In this document: positions 17,756 through 27,108 of the stretch, piece by piece
Position numbering within the stretch: position 1 is the stretch's first letter
Layout of the letters: every line of letters begins with the position of its first letter
NCBI GenBank assembly: GCA_910583615.1
Contig: CAJTXP010000016.1
Location: forward strand, 16,073-80,072
Direction of reading: 5' to 3'
DNA: 64,000 nucleotides
Source: an uncultured Lachnospiraceae bacterium
GTDB taxonomy: Bacteria > Bacillota > Clostridia > Lachnospirales > Lachnospiraceae
Translations under genes and position numbers: made by a program
Notes under the pieces: generated by a model
What the model was told of the DNA's origin: nothing
Seen by the model: only the letters and a program-made list of their open reading frames with translations
Database searches by the model: none

Positions 17756-18982
17756 TCAGTTCACATAGTTCAACGGATTTACATAACCTCCATTTATGAT
17801 CATACCAAAATGAAGATGAGGCCCCGTTGAAAACCCGGTAGAACCAACTGCTGCAATCTTCTGTCCCTGTGAAACCCTCTCTCCTTCTGACACGTACAGA
17901 GCCGATGCATGCATATATACCGTGCTTACTCCTCCGCCATGGGATATCACCACATAATTGCCTGCAGAACCGCTGTATGCGGCTGTGGTTACACGCCCTG
18001 AAGCCGCTGCAACAACTGCAGAACCGGAAGAAGCTCCCACATCGATTCCCCTGTGATACACAGAAGCCCCCGGCAGAGGCGCTTCCCTGTCCCCAAAACC
18101 GCTGGTAATCCTGCGGCTTTGAGGACACGGCCAGACAAAGCCGGAGGCGCCGCCGTCGCCGTCCTCTGCCGCCGCTCTTGCTGCCGCCGCTGCTGCAATC
18201 TGCCGCTCCACCTGCTCCAGCAGCTTCTCCTGCTCTGCAAGCTGTTTTTCATATTCACCCTGCTCGCCCGAGGCGAAAGCAATCTGGGACTGATACTCTG
18301 TGATCTCCTGTGTTTTGGCTCTGATCGCCCGATCCACCGCCGCTTTCTGCGATTCCAGTTCCTCAAGCAGCAGCTCCTGCTCCTCCTGCTCTCTTTCCAA
18401 AACAGCTTTACACTCTGCGATCATGTCCCGAAGCTCCTGAAGCTCCTCAAGCATCCGTCTGTCATAATCAGAGATCTGCTTTGCATAATCCACGCGGTTC
18501 AGAAGCTCTGCAATGCTTCCTGACTCCAGAAAAAGCATCAGAAAAGAGTCTTCTCCCCTCTCATACATATAGCAGATCCTTTTCTTCATCAGCTCATACC
18601 GGGCATCCACCTCTGCCTCCGCCTGTTTCAGTTCTTCTTCCTTCTGTGCAATCTCCTCTTTCTTTTCTTCTATCTTTCTTTCCAGTTCTGTGATCCTTGA
18701 AGCAATCTCATTTACCTGCTCATCCAGCTGACGGATATAACTCTGCAGACTGCTCCTTGTGGACTCAAGCTCTCTAATCTTCTGTTCCACAGAATTGATA
18801 TCGGATTTCAGAGAACGTATCTCGTCCAGCGTATCTTCCCGCTGCTGTTCCAGTTCTTCCTCCTCCGATGACTTTGAAGGTTTCGCCAGCACAGCTCCTC
18901 CTCTTTGAACCTCTCCCGACATCAGAAAGCATAAAAGCAAAAAGGCCGTCAATCCCCTGAAAGCGCGTGACCTCATAACCAT
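17756..18982 (-). CDS. Murein hydrolase / activator, coiled coil plus M23 peptidase (EnvC-like)
   Basis: 408 residues. A signal peptide (AFRGLTAFLLLCFLMSG) precedes a long coiled coil (about residues 35-255, rich in Glu, Gln and Lys). An alanine linker leads to an M23 LytM domain with zinc-site motifs HRGIDVG and HLHFG. The His and Asp are present, so it may be an active endopeptidase, unlike degenerate EnvC activators. The position 11 bp downstream of ftsX fits the FtsEX-controlled hydrolase arrangement (compare PcsB and CwlO). Confidence 0.94.
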   Translation of the reverse strand: MVMRSRAFRGLTAFLLLCFLMSGEVQRGGAVLAKPSKSSEEEELEQQREDTLDEIRSLKSDINSVEQKIRELESTRSSLQSYIRQLDEQVNEIASRITELERKIEEKKEEIAQKEEELKQAEAEVDARYELMKKRICYMYERGEDSFLMLFLESGSIAELLNRVDYAKQISDYDRRMLEELQELRDMIAECKAVLEREQEEQELLLEELESQKAAVDRAIRAKTQEITEYQSQIAFASGEQGEYEKQLAEQEKLLEQVERQIAAAAAARAAAEDGDGGASGFVWPCPQSRRITSGFGDREAPLPGASVYHRGIDVGASSGSAVVAAASGRVTTAAYSGSAGNYVVISHGGGVSTVYMHASALYVSEGERVSQGQKIAAVGSTGFSTGPHLHFGMIINGGYVNPLNYVN

Positions 18983-18993
18983 TTCTACCTCTT

Positions 18994-19902
18994 CTATACT
19001 TTCAGATGGCGCTGCGCCGTAAACACACTTCCGAAAAAACCGATTCCAATTCCCAGGGCCATGCCAATCGGCAGAAGAGTGCGGAACAGCTCATTTACCT
19101 GCAGAAATTTCAGCACTTCCGCGAGCATGCCGAATTTCACCGCCACATAGAGAATCATCCGATTGTACAGATAGTACAGAACCCCCAGCGGAATCGCAGA
19201 CCCGATAACGCCGATCACCGCTCCTTCAATCAAAAACGGAGCTTTAATAAAGGAATTCTTGGCCCCGATCAGTCTCATGATCGCAATCTCTTCTTTCCTC
19301 ACAGAAATGCCGATGGCAACCGTATTGCTGATCAAAAATACAGACACCGCCAGCAGAAGCCCGATAATCGCCACCGACACATAACTCACCAGGCGGTTAA
19401 AACCGGTAAGCATATCCGCCAGTACGTCGGAACGGTTGATCTTCCGGATGTGATCCATGGACTCAATATATTCCACCAGATCCTGCTGTACGGCAACGTC
19501 CGTCATATAGATCTCCAGATTCGCACTGTTTGCCAGCGGATTATCCTCCTTGAATCCTTCTGCAAGCTCCGGCGCATCTTTAAAATAGATCGTCTGGTAA
19601 AACTTCCATGCTTCATCCGCAGAAACAATCACTACCTGACGGACCTCGCTGCGCGTGCTGATTTCTTCGGCTACTTCCTGAATCTCATGCTCTGAAGTCT
19701 CCTGGTCAAAGAACACCGTAATTGCAACGCCTTCCTCCACCTCTTTCACAATATGCTGAAAATTCTCCACAATGCAGAAAAAGATTCCAAACATAAAAAT
19801 ACATGCAGCCATGGTTGCCATGGATGCAAGAGAAAACAGTTTATTCCTCCATATATTTTTAAAGCCCTGCTGCAGGCAGTATCCAATCGTGCTCAGTCTC
19901 AT
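18994..19902 (-). CDS. ftsX: Cell division ABC transporter permease FtsX
   Basis: 302 residues with an N-terminal transmembrane helix, an extracellular domain of about 130 residues, and three C-terminal helices. The FtsX signature is visible: KNIWRNKLFSLASMATMAAC at the start and RKEEIAIMRLIGAKNSFIKAPFLIEGA later. It overlaps ftsE by 4 bp. It does not transport but passes ATP-driven signals to a wall hydrolase, here probably the M23 protein encoded next. Confidence 0.97.
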   Translation of the reverse strand: MRLSTIGYCLQQGFKNIWRNKLFSLASMATMAACIFMFGIFFCIVENFQHIVKEVEEGVAITVFFDQETSEHEIQEVAEEISTRSEVRQVVIVSADEAWKFYQTIYFKDAPELAEGFKEDNPLANSANLEIYMTDVAVQQDLVEYIESMDHIRKINRSDVLADMLTGFNRLVSYVSVAIIGLLLAVSVFLISNTVAIGISVRKEEIAIMRLIGAKNSFIKAPFLIEGAVIGVIGSAIPLGVLYYLYNRMILYVAVKFGMLAEVLKFLQVNELFRTLLPIGMALGIGIGFFGSVFTAQRHLKV

Positions 19903-20579
19903 CCAATATACCCGCTTTCTCTCTCGTCTCCCACTATGATCCCCTTCTGCAGACGAATCACTCTCTTTTTCAAAGTATTCACAATATCCTGGTCATGCGT
20001 CACGACCAGTACCGTTGTCCCGCGGGCATTGATCTCTTCCAAGAGCTTCATGATCTCCCGGGAAGTCTTCGGATCCAGATTTCCTGTCGGCTCATCCGCC
20101 AGCAGGATATCCGGGCTGTTCACCAGTGCGCGGGCCAGCGCCACCCTCTGCTGTTCGCCGCCGGAAAGCTGCCGCGGATAGGACTTGTACTTTTCAGCAA
20201 GTCCCACCAGCGACAGCATGGCCGGAACATTTTTTTTAATCTCCTTTGTCGGCGTCACAATCACACGCTGCGCAAACGCCACATTTTCATATACATTCCT
20301 GTCTTTCAAAAGGCGGAAATCCTGAAACACACATCCGATCTTTCTGCGGTATTTGGGAATCGCACGTTTTCTCATACGCGCAAGATTCACTCCGTTCACA
20401 CGGATCCTTCCTTCTGTAGGCTCCAGCTCCTTCAAAAGCAGCTTAATCAACGTGGACTTTCCGGAACCGCTGTCCCCGACAATAAATACAAATTCTCCTC
20501 TTTTAATATTCAGACTTATTCCATTGACAGCGCCTACGCCATTCGGATAAGATTTCACAACATTTTCCAGTACAATCAT
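19899..20579 (-). CDS. ftsE: Cell division ATP-binding protein FtsE
   Basis: 226 residues. Walker A is GDSGSGKST, the signature is QLSGGEQQRVALARAL, and Walker B is ILLADEPTGNLDP. The start MIVLENVVKSYPNGVGAVNGI is the usual FtsE N-terminus. It is the first gene of the ftsE-ftsX-M23 set and follows the PucR-type regulator gene by 23 bp. Confidence 0.97.
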   Translation of the reverse strand: MIVLENVVKSYPNGVGAVNGISLNIKRGEFVFIVGDSGSGKSTLIKLLLKELEPTEGRIRVNGVNLARMRKRAIPKYRRKIGCVFQDFRLLKDRNVYENVAFAQRVIVTPTKEIKKNVPAMLSLVGLAEKYKSYPRQLSGGEQQRVALARALVNSPDILLADEPTGNLDPKTSREIMKLLEEINARGTTVLVVTHDQDIVNTLKKRVIRLQKGIIVGDERESGYIG

Positions 20580-20602
20580 GGAAAACCTCCCATATGTTCT
20601 AC

Positions 20603-21691
20603 TTAATAATCCAGAGTCTCCATATACTTCATGTATTTTACCACCATCAGAGCAATCTTAAAAGTAATGGCATCTTCAAACACGCGAAGGTCCAGACCGG
20701 TAGACTTCTGAAGCTTGTCCAGCCGATAAACCAGCGTATTTCTGTGAATATACAGCTGTCTGGACGTCTCTGACACATTCAGACTGTTCTCAAAAAACTT
20801 GTTGATGGTCGTAAGCGTCTCTTCATCAAAATCATCCGGAGACCTTCCGTCAAATATTTCCCGGATAAACATCTTGCAGAGCGGAATCGGGAGCTGATAG
20901 ATCAGGCGTCCGATTCCAAGCGTACTGTAGGCCACAATATCCTTATCGCTGAAAAAGATCCTGCCCACATCCAGCGCCATACGCGCCTCTTTATAAGAGC
21001 GGGATACTTCTTTGATCTCTCCAACGATCGTTCCCAGAGCGATATGAGCCTCTTCTTTATCCAGCATGGAAATCGCTTCCTTCATTGCTTCTGCCGCAAT
21101 GTGCATCTCGTCATAGCCTTCGTTTGGAGCAAGTTCCTTGACTACAATCACATTCTTTTCATCCACTGCCGTGACAAAATCTCTGGATTTAAGACCGCTG
21201 TGACCGCGTACCAGGTCCATTGCCGTATTAATCTGATCCCGGCTGCTTTCTATAATAAATACTACCCGACGTACTTCTGTCGCTATATGCAGCTTTTTCG
21301 CACGGTTATAAATATCCACCAGAAGCAGGTTGTCCAGCAGAAGATTTTTAATAAAATTATCCTTGTCAAATCGCTCTTTATACGCCGTCAGAAGACTCGA
21401 AAGCTGAAAAGCCGCCAGCTTCCCTACCATATATACATCATCACTTGCGCCTTTTGCCAGCAGGACATACTCCAGCTGGTTCTCATCAAAAACCTTAAAA
21501 AACTGATAGCCATGCACCACCTGACTGTCCGCCGGAGAGATAATGAACGCTGCCACCTCGCTGCTTAAGTCCCCCGGCTGCTTTTCCGTAGAGGCCAGCA
21601 CCTGTCCCTCCATATCCAGCACGCAAAGGTCAACCCTGGTAATCTCTCTCAGTCCGTCGATCGTATTCTGAAGTATCTGGTTTGAAATCAT
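20603..21691 (-). CDS. PucR/CdaR-type transcriptional regulator
   Basis: 362 residues. The N-terminal part resembles a diacid-sensing domain (NTIDGLREITRVDLCVLDMEG). The C-terminal end is a PucR helix-turn-helix (INKFFENSLNVSETSRQLYIHRNTLVYRLDKLQKSTGLDLR). In Lachnospiraceae such a regulator is often found just upstream of ftsEX. No dedicated target is visible. It starts behind AAAGGAG. Confidence 0.9.
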   Translation of the reverse strand: MISNQILQNTIDGLREITRVDLCVLDMEGQVLASTEKQPGDLSSEVAAFIISPADSQVVHGYQFFKVFDENQLEYVLLAKGASDDVYMVGKLAAFQLSSLLTAYKERFDKDNFIKNLLLDNLLLVDIYNRAKKLHIATEVRRVVFIIESSRDQINTAMDLVRGHSGLKSRDFVTAVDEKNVIVVKELAPNEGYDEMHIAAEAMKEAISMLDKEEAHIALGTIVGEIKEVSRSYKEARMALDVGRIFFSDKDIVAYSTLGIGRLIYQLPIPLCKMFIREIFDGRSPDDFDEETLTTINKFFENSLNVSETSRQLYIHRNTLVYRLDKLQKSTGLDLRVFEDAITFKIALMVVKYMKYMETLDY

Positions 21692-21898
21692 AAGCCCTCT
21701 CCTTTACAAAACAGCATTTGTGTAGAATCCCCCTCAAATGTCACCAAAAAATACACACGATCTTTGCAAATCCTACGCCCCTACTTTATATAGTAATGCA
21801 AAATGCAGAAAAAAGAAAGAGTAATTTTGATTTTTTCATAAACCGGCCTGTTCTTTCATAGACTATAACCAAGAACTTTCCATAACAGGAGCTTCACC

Positions 21899-22336
21899 AT
21901 GAGCGCCAAAACAAAAATATGGGTATTCCATATGAAAGAACTGGTTTACACCGCTGTCTTTATCGGCCTGGGTATCGTCTTTCTGATACTTATGATCTTT
22001 ATGTTCGCTTCCGACCGGAAGCAGGAAACAGCTGCCGAGATACCTTCCAGATATACTGCAGGCGTCTATACCGCTTCCATGACTCTGGGAGGCAATCCGG
22101 TCGAGATTGCTGTTACGGTAGATGAGGATTATATTTCGTCCATCCATTTCCGCCAGCTTGATGAAACAGTCTCTGCCATGTATCCACTCATGGAGCCTGC
22201 CCTCGATGCACTTTCCGAGCAGATCCTGGAATCACAGTCCCTGGAAAACCTCTCCTACTCTGAGGAAAGCCAGTATACTTCCCTGATGCTCATGAGTGCA
22301 ATCCGCAATGCCCTGGAAAAAGCAGAAAACCAGTAA
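21899..22336 (+). CDS. Membrane-anchored protein of unknown function
   Basis: A 145-residue protein with one N-terminal transmembrane helix (ELVYTAVFIGLGIVFLILMIFMF) and an outside domain of about 100 residues. The stretch YTAGVYTASMTLGGNPVEIAVTVD..ISSIHF recalls FMN-binding-domain proteins (RnfG-like), which have a YxaGxYxg...v.V.v....I..I pattern. The flavin-attachment SGAT motif is not visible, so this is a structural hint only. It has an AGGAG ribosome binding site and is transcribed opposite to its neighbours. Confidence 0.75.
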   Translation: MSAKTKIWVFHMKELVYTAVFIGLGIVFLILMIFMFASDRKQETAAEIPSRYTAGVYTASMTLGGNPVEIAVTVDEDYISSIHFRQLDETVSAMYPLMEPALDALSEQILESQSLENLSYSEESQYTSLMLMSAIRNALEKAENQ

Positions 22337-22388
22337 TGCCCTGCCGGTACTGGATGAACGGCAGGGCTGTCCCTGCCCTCATCCGATT

Positions 22389-23501
22389 TTACGCTTCCTT
22401 TTGCCGTCGATATTCTCCCAGCAGAAGGTCCACCATGCGTCCATAGCTTCTGCTGCCTTCCTGCTGGGCATTCGCTCTCAAATATGTATCATTGATCTTA
22501 TCTGATATTTCGGAAACGGGACCTTTATACTGCGCCCAATAGACCCGGTGATATGCATAATCCCGGTTTGCCTGCTCACAGAGCCGGCTTCTTACCGCCG
22601 CAAACCGTTCGTAATCTGCTTTATAAAGGGCATTGATACTGTGCGTGTAGGCAAGCAGCAGTCCGCTGTAGCGGATATTCACGTCCTCCGAACCGGAACA
22701 CGCCAGATATGCAATATAATTCGCTTCGTCCTCTCTCATAAACCCTCTCAGATGTGACAGTTCATGGCAGAGCACCGCCGGCTGGTTATAGGCAGGAATA
22801 TCCGGATTGTAGTGCGCTTCCATTGTATAGGGTCCGAAAATCCCCTCCAGAAATTCCATCGAAAGTATCTTCCAGGTAAAAACCGGTTTTGCTTCCGGAT
22901 ACCATCCGGCAAGCGCCGGATACCGGCAGCCAAGAGCCTGCATGGCATCTCTGGTTTTCTCTGTCAGTCCCTCCGGAAGAGCGGTAAGCCCGTCTTCGCC
23001 AACCATGACAGACGACGCCGCCAGCTCAATCTCCTCCGTCAGCCACAGACACAGTTCTTCCAGTTCCTCCACCGTGGAAGGCTCCGTCGGAAGTCCGGCC
23101 AGACTGGAAAACGGAGTCCTGTGATAATTGATCCCACAGGTAACGGTAAAAGCAGAAAACCAGATAATCCCGGCTTTCATGAGCCTTCGAAATGTATCCA
23201 CACTCCATCTTTTAACCGTAATATTTCTTTTCCATATGCGGATGATTCCGTATATGACATAAAATACCAGGCCGCAGGTCATAAGATAAATCAGAACCTC
23301 ATCCAGTGCAAAGGGAAAGCAGTCGCTGATGCCGCCGAGAAAACGCATCAGTCCGGGATATACGGACTTCGCATACCACTCTGCAAATCCAGACGTCTTT
23401 CTTGCCAGAATCTGCAGCAGAACCGCGGTCAAAAACAGGATACCCCAGAAATACCGGAAAAGCTTTCTTATTCTTCTGTTTTCTCTGTCCGTCCGAAACA
23501 T
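22389..23501 (-). CDS. DUF3810 family membrane protein
   Basis: 370 residues with three N-terminal hydrophobic segments and a large domain containing a HELSHLRGF motif (an HExxH-like variant with Leu-Ser) and EANYIAYLAC. The pattern matches DUF3810, a family with a metallopeptidase-like core and no proven activity. Its start overlaps the end of the LspA-like gene by 34 bp, so translation is probably coupled. Confidence 0.88.
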   Translation of the reverse strand: MFRTDRENRRIRKLFRYFWGILFLTAVLLQILARKTSGFAEWYAKSVYPGLMRFLGGISDCFPFALDEVLIYLMTCGLVFYVIYGIIRIWKRNITVKRWSVDTFRRLMKAGIIWFSAFTVTCGINYHRTPFSSLAGLPTEPSTVEELEELCLWLTEEIELAASSVMVGEDGLTALPEGLTEKTRDAMQALGCRYPALAGWYPEAKPVFTWKILSMEFLEGIFGPYTMEAHYNPDIPAYNQPAVLCHELSHLRGFMREDEANYIAYLACSGSEDVNIRYSGLLLAYTHSINALYKADYERFAAVRSRLCEQANRDYAYHRVYWAQYKGPVSEISDKINDTYLRANAQQEGSRSYGRMVDLLLGEYRRQKEA

Positions 23502-23935
23502 ATCAGCAACGCTCCTGCCATGATGAAGAAGTCAGATAAATTGAAAACCAGACGGTTCAGCCTGGAAAAAGGCGTCCGAAAACTTACATAATCCACTACA
23601 TAGCCTTTCCTGCACCGGTCATACAGGTTGGACAGGGCGCCTCCTGTCAGCAGCGCAAATCCCAGCTTCTGTATTTCATGTCCTTTTTTCGAAAGCAGAG
23701 CCAGGAAACTTCCTGCGCATCCCAGTGTCATAAACCCGCTGCCCCTGATAATCGCCCCGGTATGTCCTGCAAAATGTCCGCCTGCCATTCCATAATTACG
23801 CAGCCTCTTTATCTGAACTCTTCCACCCGGCAGCATATGCTCTTTTTCAAACTCCGGATTGTTATCGATCTCGTGTTTTACCGCCAGATCTGTCTGAAAC
23901 AGCCCCAGCGCCAGCTGTATCCATATGAGTTTCAT
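23468..23935 (-). CDS. Signal peptidase II-like protein (divergent LspA)
   Basis: 155 residues. The family landmarks are present: RNYGMAGG (in place of the usual NxGAAFG), GGALSNLYDRCRKGYVVDYVSF and VFNLSDFFIMAG, which together contain the two catalytic aspartates. The N-terminal part is less hydrophobic and more charged than in standard LspA. I chose the ATG at 23933-23935, four bases after the clpX-like stop, instead of an earlier in-frame ATG inside that gene. It may process lipoproteins or be a specialised paralogue. Confidence 0.82.
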   Translation of the reverse strand: MKLIWIQLALGLFQTDLAVKHEIDNNPEFEKEHMLPGGRVQIKRLRNYGMAGGHFAGHTGAIIRGSGFMTLGCAGSFLALLSKKGHEIQKLGFALLTGGALSNLYDRCRKGYVVDYVSFRTPFSRLNRLVFNLSDFFIMAGALLICFGRTEKTEE

Positions 23936-23939
23936 CTTC

Positions 23940-25367
23940 CTACCCCTGCATCTCAAGAGCCGGAACTCCCCGCATGGTAATCAGCGGTCCGCCTCTGTGT
24001 TCAATATAATCTTCTGTAATCATAACCTGCCCGATATTATCGTCTTTTGGAATCTCGTACATGATATCCAGCATAAATTCTTCTATAATCGCACGAAGCG
24101 CACGCGCCCCTGTATCCTTTTCCATTGCCTTTCTGGCAATGGCCCGCAGAGCGCCTTCCGTAAATTCCAGCTTTACTTCGTCCAGAGCCAGAAGCTTCTG
24201 ATACTGTTTCAAAATGGCATTTTTCGGCTCTTTCAAAATCGTGACCATCATATCTTCGTCCAGCGCATCCAGCGTAAAGATAACGGGAAGGCGTCCGATG
24301 AATTCCGGAATCATGCCGAATTTCCGAATGTCTTCCACAGTGACCCTGCGGAGCAGATTCTTCTCATCGTCATATTTATCTTTCAGATCTGCGCGGAAGC
24401 CAATGGACGACTGCTTATTCAGCCGTTCCTTAATCACATTCTCCAGATCCGGAAATGCGCCCCCGCAGATAAACAGGATGTTTTTCGTATTGATCGTTTC
24501 CAGAGGCACCATGGCATTTTTGCTGTTGGCTCCGACCGGGACTTCCACTTCCGCGCCTTCCAGCAGCTTCAGCATTCCCTGCTGCACGGACTCCCCGCTT
24601 ACATCTCTTTGATGTGTATTTTTCTTCTTCGCAATCTTATCGATCTCATCAATAAATACGATTCCTCTTTCTGCCTTCTCCACATCATTATCTGCCGCTG
24701 CAAGAAGCTTGGACAGAACGCTTTCAATGTCATCTCCGATATATCCGGCTTCCGTCAGAGAAGTTGCATCTGCGATTGCCAGCGGAACATCCAGAAGCCG
24801 GGCAAGCGTCTTTACCAGATAAGTCTTGCCGCTTCCGGTAGGCCCGATCATCAGCATATTGGACTTCTCTATCTCAATTCCGTCTGCAGCCGCCCCCGCC
24901 GCCACGCGTTTGTAATGATTATACACTGCCACAGAGATGACTTTTTTTGCCTTCTCCTGTCCGATCACATATTCATCCAGACTTTCCTTAATCTTATGAG
25001 GAGCCGGTATGGAACGGATGTCAAATACTTTCTCCGCCTTTTCCTGTTTGTCCTGGGCTTTCTTTTTTACCTTTTGACGCCTTGGTATGAGATTCTGAAG
25101 GTCAGACAGATTGATCATACTGATATTCGGCATTTGGGAAAAATCCATCTTACTGTAATCCACATTGCCGTTACTCATCATGTCCATGGTCCTCTGCATG
25201 CACTCCGGACAGATGCAGATATCCTTTGTCAGATGAATCATCTTTCCGGTTTTGCTCTCCGGCCTGTGACATACAAAACACACATCTTCATAACCATTCT
25301 CTTCTGTTTTCTTCTCCTCCTGTTCTGCCTTCTCTGTTTCAAGATCTTTATTTTCATTATCCATCAT
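23940..25367 (-). CDS. ClpX-like AAA+ unfoldase (divergent paralogue)
   Basis: 475 residues, longer than the usual 420-430. The N-terminal zinc-binding domain has CFVCHR and CICPEC instead of the standard CSFCG...CDEC. A linker of roughly 50 residues follows, rich in Asn and Met and then in Lys and Glu. The AAA+ core is intact: GPTGSGKT, VFIDEIDKIAKK, and the ClpP-binding-type loop SSIGFRADL. It is followed by the LspA-like and DUF3810 genes in one leftward unit, not by clpP or lon. It could be a second ClpX with its own substrates. Confidence 0.85.
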   Translation of the reverse strand: MMDNENKDLETEKAEQEEKKTEENGYEDVCFVCHRPESKTGKMIHLTKDICICPECMQRTMDMMSNGNVDYSKMDFSQMPNISMINLSDLQNLIPRRQKVKKKAQDKQEKAEKVFDIRSIPAPHKIKESLDEYVIGQEKAKKVISVAVYNHYKRVAAGAAADGIEIEKSNMLMIGPTGSGKTYLVKTLARLLDVPLAIADATSLTEAGYIGDDIESVLSKLLAAADNDVEKAERGIVFIDEIDKIAKKKNTHQRDVSGESVQQGMLKLLEGAEVEVPVGANSKNAMVPLETINTKNILFICGGAFPDLENVIKERLNKQSSIGFRADLKDKYDDEKNLLRRVTVEDIRKFGMIPEFIGRLPVIFTLDALDEDMMVTILKEPKNAILKQYQKLLALDEVKLEFTEGALRAIARKAMEKDTGARALRAIIEEFMLDIMYEIPKDDNIGQVMITEDYIEHRGGPLITMRGVPALEMQG

Positions 25368-25573
25368 GATGAATCCCCTTTTCTCGACCGTATTGCTGAT
25401 ATATAAGCTCGCTGATGCCCGCGCAGGTCATCAACTTCCGCAATTAAATATATAATACTACTGCAATCTCCGCAAGTAAAGTTTTTATAAACAGCGTATT
25501 CCGGGAATCCGTGTAAAAAGCTCCATAAAATGTCACAGGGGGCGTTTCGCAACGCCCCCCACAAAACCGTTCT

Positions 25574-26917
25574 TTATTCTTCACCGACCGCCCCGACCTG
25601 CTCGCCTGTGCTCAGGGTAATATCCATCACTTTTTCCACGTATTCTGCATTTTCCAGTCTCTGAATCGTGATGGAGATCGTCTCACCGGACGAATAGTAG
25701 CCTAATGTATCTCGAAGCTGACTGTAACCCGTAATGCGGGACCCGTCCAGTTTTGTAATGATGTCGCCTTTCTGCAAACCGGCATTCTCAGCAGCGCCGC
25801 CTTCCGTAATCGTGCTGATATAGACGCCTTCCGGCATTCCATAGCTTTTGGATGCATCTGCCGTCACATCCACGCCGGTAATTCCAAGGTACCCTCTTTT
25901 CCCTTCTTCGACCAGATCTCTGGTCGTTTTATTCATCAGGTCTCCGATAATCGTTTCTACATCGCTGATGGGAATCGCATATCCCATGCCTTCCACATCC
26001 TCCGATATAAACTTCACAGAATTAATCCCGATCAGCTCCCCTTTACTGTTCAGAAGCGCACCGCCGCTGTTCCCCGGGTTGATCGCCGCATCTGTCTGAA
26101 TCAGGCGGTTTGTAATCGTCATCCCGTCCGCTTCCACGCTGACTTCACGGTTCAGAGCGCTGACAATGCCCGACGTTACAGACAGGCCGTATCCATATGC
26201 GTTTCCGATCGCAACTACCGGCTCGCCGATCTCCATGGAACTGGAATCACCGATCGTAGCAATTTTAATAATATCCAGGGTCTCCTGCGGGATATCTGAA
26301 ACCATTACGGCGATCACTGCCAGGTCTTTTCCCGGGTCTGTTCCTTTTACTTTGGCGGAAATCACATTGTCTTCATCCGCTGCTTCTCCGTCAGAATTAA
26401 AATAAACGCTGATTTCATTGGCATTGGATACCACATGATTATTGGTGACGATCAGGATCTCCGTATCATTTCTTCCAATAATAATGCCGGAACCGCTGGA
26501 CTGGCTCTCCTGTTCGTAAGTACCGAAAAAAGTACGGAATTCCATCGTTCCCACATTGGTGATCGACACCACGGACGGCATACAGTTCGTAACGATATCT
26601 GACACGTCATAGACATCCGAACTGCTGCCTGCCACGGTCGTCGCAGGCGTTGTGGCATTGTTGTTCCCGGCTTCCTCCGTCGTCACGGCGTCTCCCAGCA
26701 TCTGTTTTCCTATATAATTGGTTCCCATGAATGCCGCGCTGGATACGCTTCCGAATACAAGGGCAAGCACCAGGCATTTTGCCACCGTCTTTCCAAACCC
26801 GCCCTTTTTCTTTTTCTTTGGCTGATTCAGATTCTCTGAAGAATCATAGTGAATATAGCCGCCGTTTGTATCATAATAACTGCCTGATTTTGCATGTTCA
26901 TTTAAATTATCATACAT
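25574..26917 (-). CDS. HtrA/DegP-like serine protease with PDZ domain
   Basis: 447 residues: an N-terminal cytoplasmic region of about 35 residues, one transmembrane helix (CLVLALVFGSVSSAAFMG), and a trypsin-like domain. The catalytic His is in VTNNHVVSN, Asp in GKDLAVIAV and Ser in NPGNSGGALL. One PDZ domain follows (GYLGITGVDV...GLQKGDIITKLDG). It degrades or refolds damaged proteins at the outer face of the membrane. The leader contains a direct repeat (26972-26992) that may bind a stress regulator. Confidence 0.95.
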   Translation of the reverse strand: MYDNLNEHAKSGSYYDTNGGYIHYDSSENLNQPKKKKKGGFGKTVAKCLVLALVFGSVSSAAFMGTNYIGKQMLGDAVTTEEAGNNNATTPATTVAGSSSDVYDVSDIVTNCMPSVVSITNVGTMEFRTFFGTYEQESQSSGSGIIIGRNDTEILIVTNNHVVSNANEISVYFNSDGEAADEDNVISAKVKGTDPGKDLAVIAVMVSDIPQETLDIIKIATIGDSSSMEIGEPVVAIGNAYGYGLSVTSGIVSALNREVSVEADGMTITNRLIQTDAAINPGNSGGALLNSKGELIGINSVKFISEDVEGMGYAIPISDVETIIGDLMNKTTRDLVEEGKRGYLGITGVDVTADASKSYGMPEGVYISTITEGGAAENAGLQKGDIITKLDGSRITGYSQLRDTLGYYSSGETISITIQRLENAEYVEKVMDITLSTGEQVGAVGEE

Positions 26918-26971
26918 GATTTGTCTCTCCCTTCTGTCTGCTTCCTTAATGGTTAAATCTACTATAACAGG

Positions 26972-26992
26972 GAATTGTGATAGAATTGTGAT
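26972..26992. promoter_or_regulatory. Direct repeat upstream of the htrA-like gene
   Basis: GAATTGTGAT occurs twice with an 11-bp period (26972-26981 and 26983-26992), 55-75 bp upstream of the protease start. It lies just upstream of a -10-like TATAGT on the minus strand. One helical turn between copies suits a dimeric response regulator. Confidence 0.5.
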
Positions 26993-26998
26993 TAAATC

Positions 26999-27027
26999 TT
27001 TAAAAAACTTTGAAAATGGTGTATACT
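26999..27027 (+). promoter_or_regulatory. Vegetative promoter for the DUF3048 lipoprotein gene
   Basis: TTTAAA (26999-27004) and TATACT (27022-27027) are separated by 17 bp, close to the SigA consensus. They lie about 80 bp upstream of the gene starting at 27109. The promoter nearly abuts the htrA-side direct repeat, so the two divergent genes share a compact control region. Confidence 0.6.
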
Positions 27028-27108
27028 GTTAGAGTCTCATGACTGACTGCACGTTTTCGTGTGTAATCAGCAAATTTTAATAAAATTTGAGGAAAGGATT
27101 TGTATTAC

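Noticed and set aside
23925..25406. A 493-codon plus-strand frame opposite the ClpX-like gene
   Set aside because: The minus strand carries an intact AAA+ protein with all motifs; the plus frame has none.
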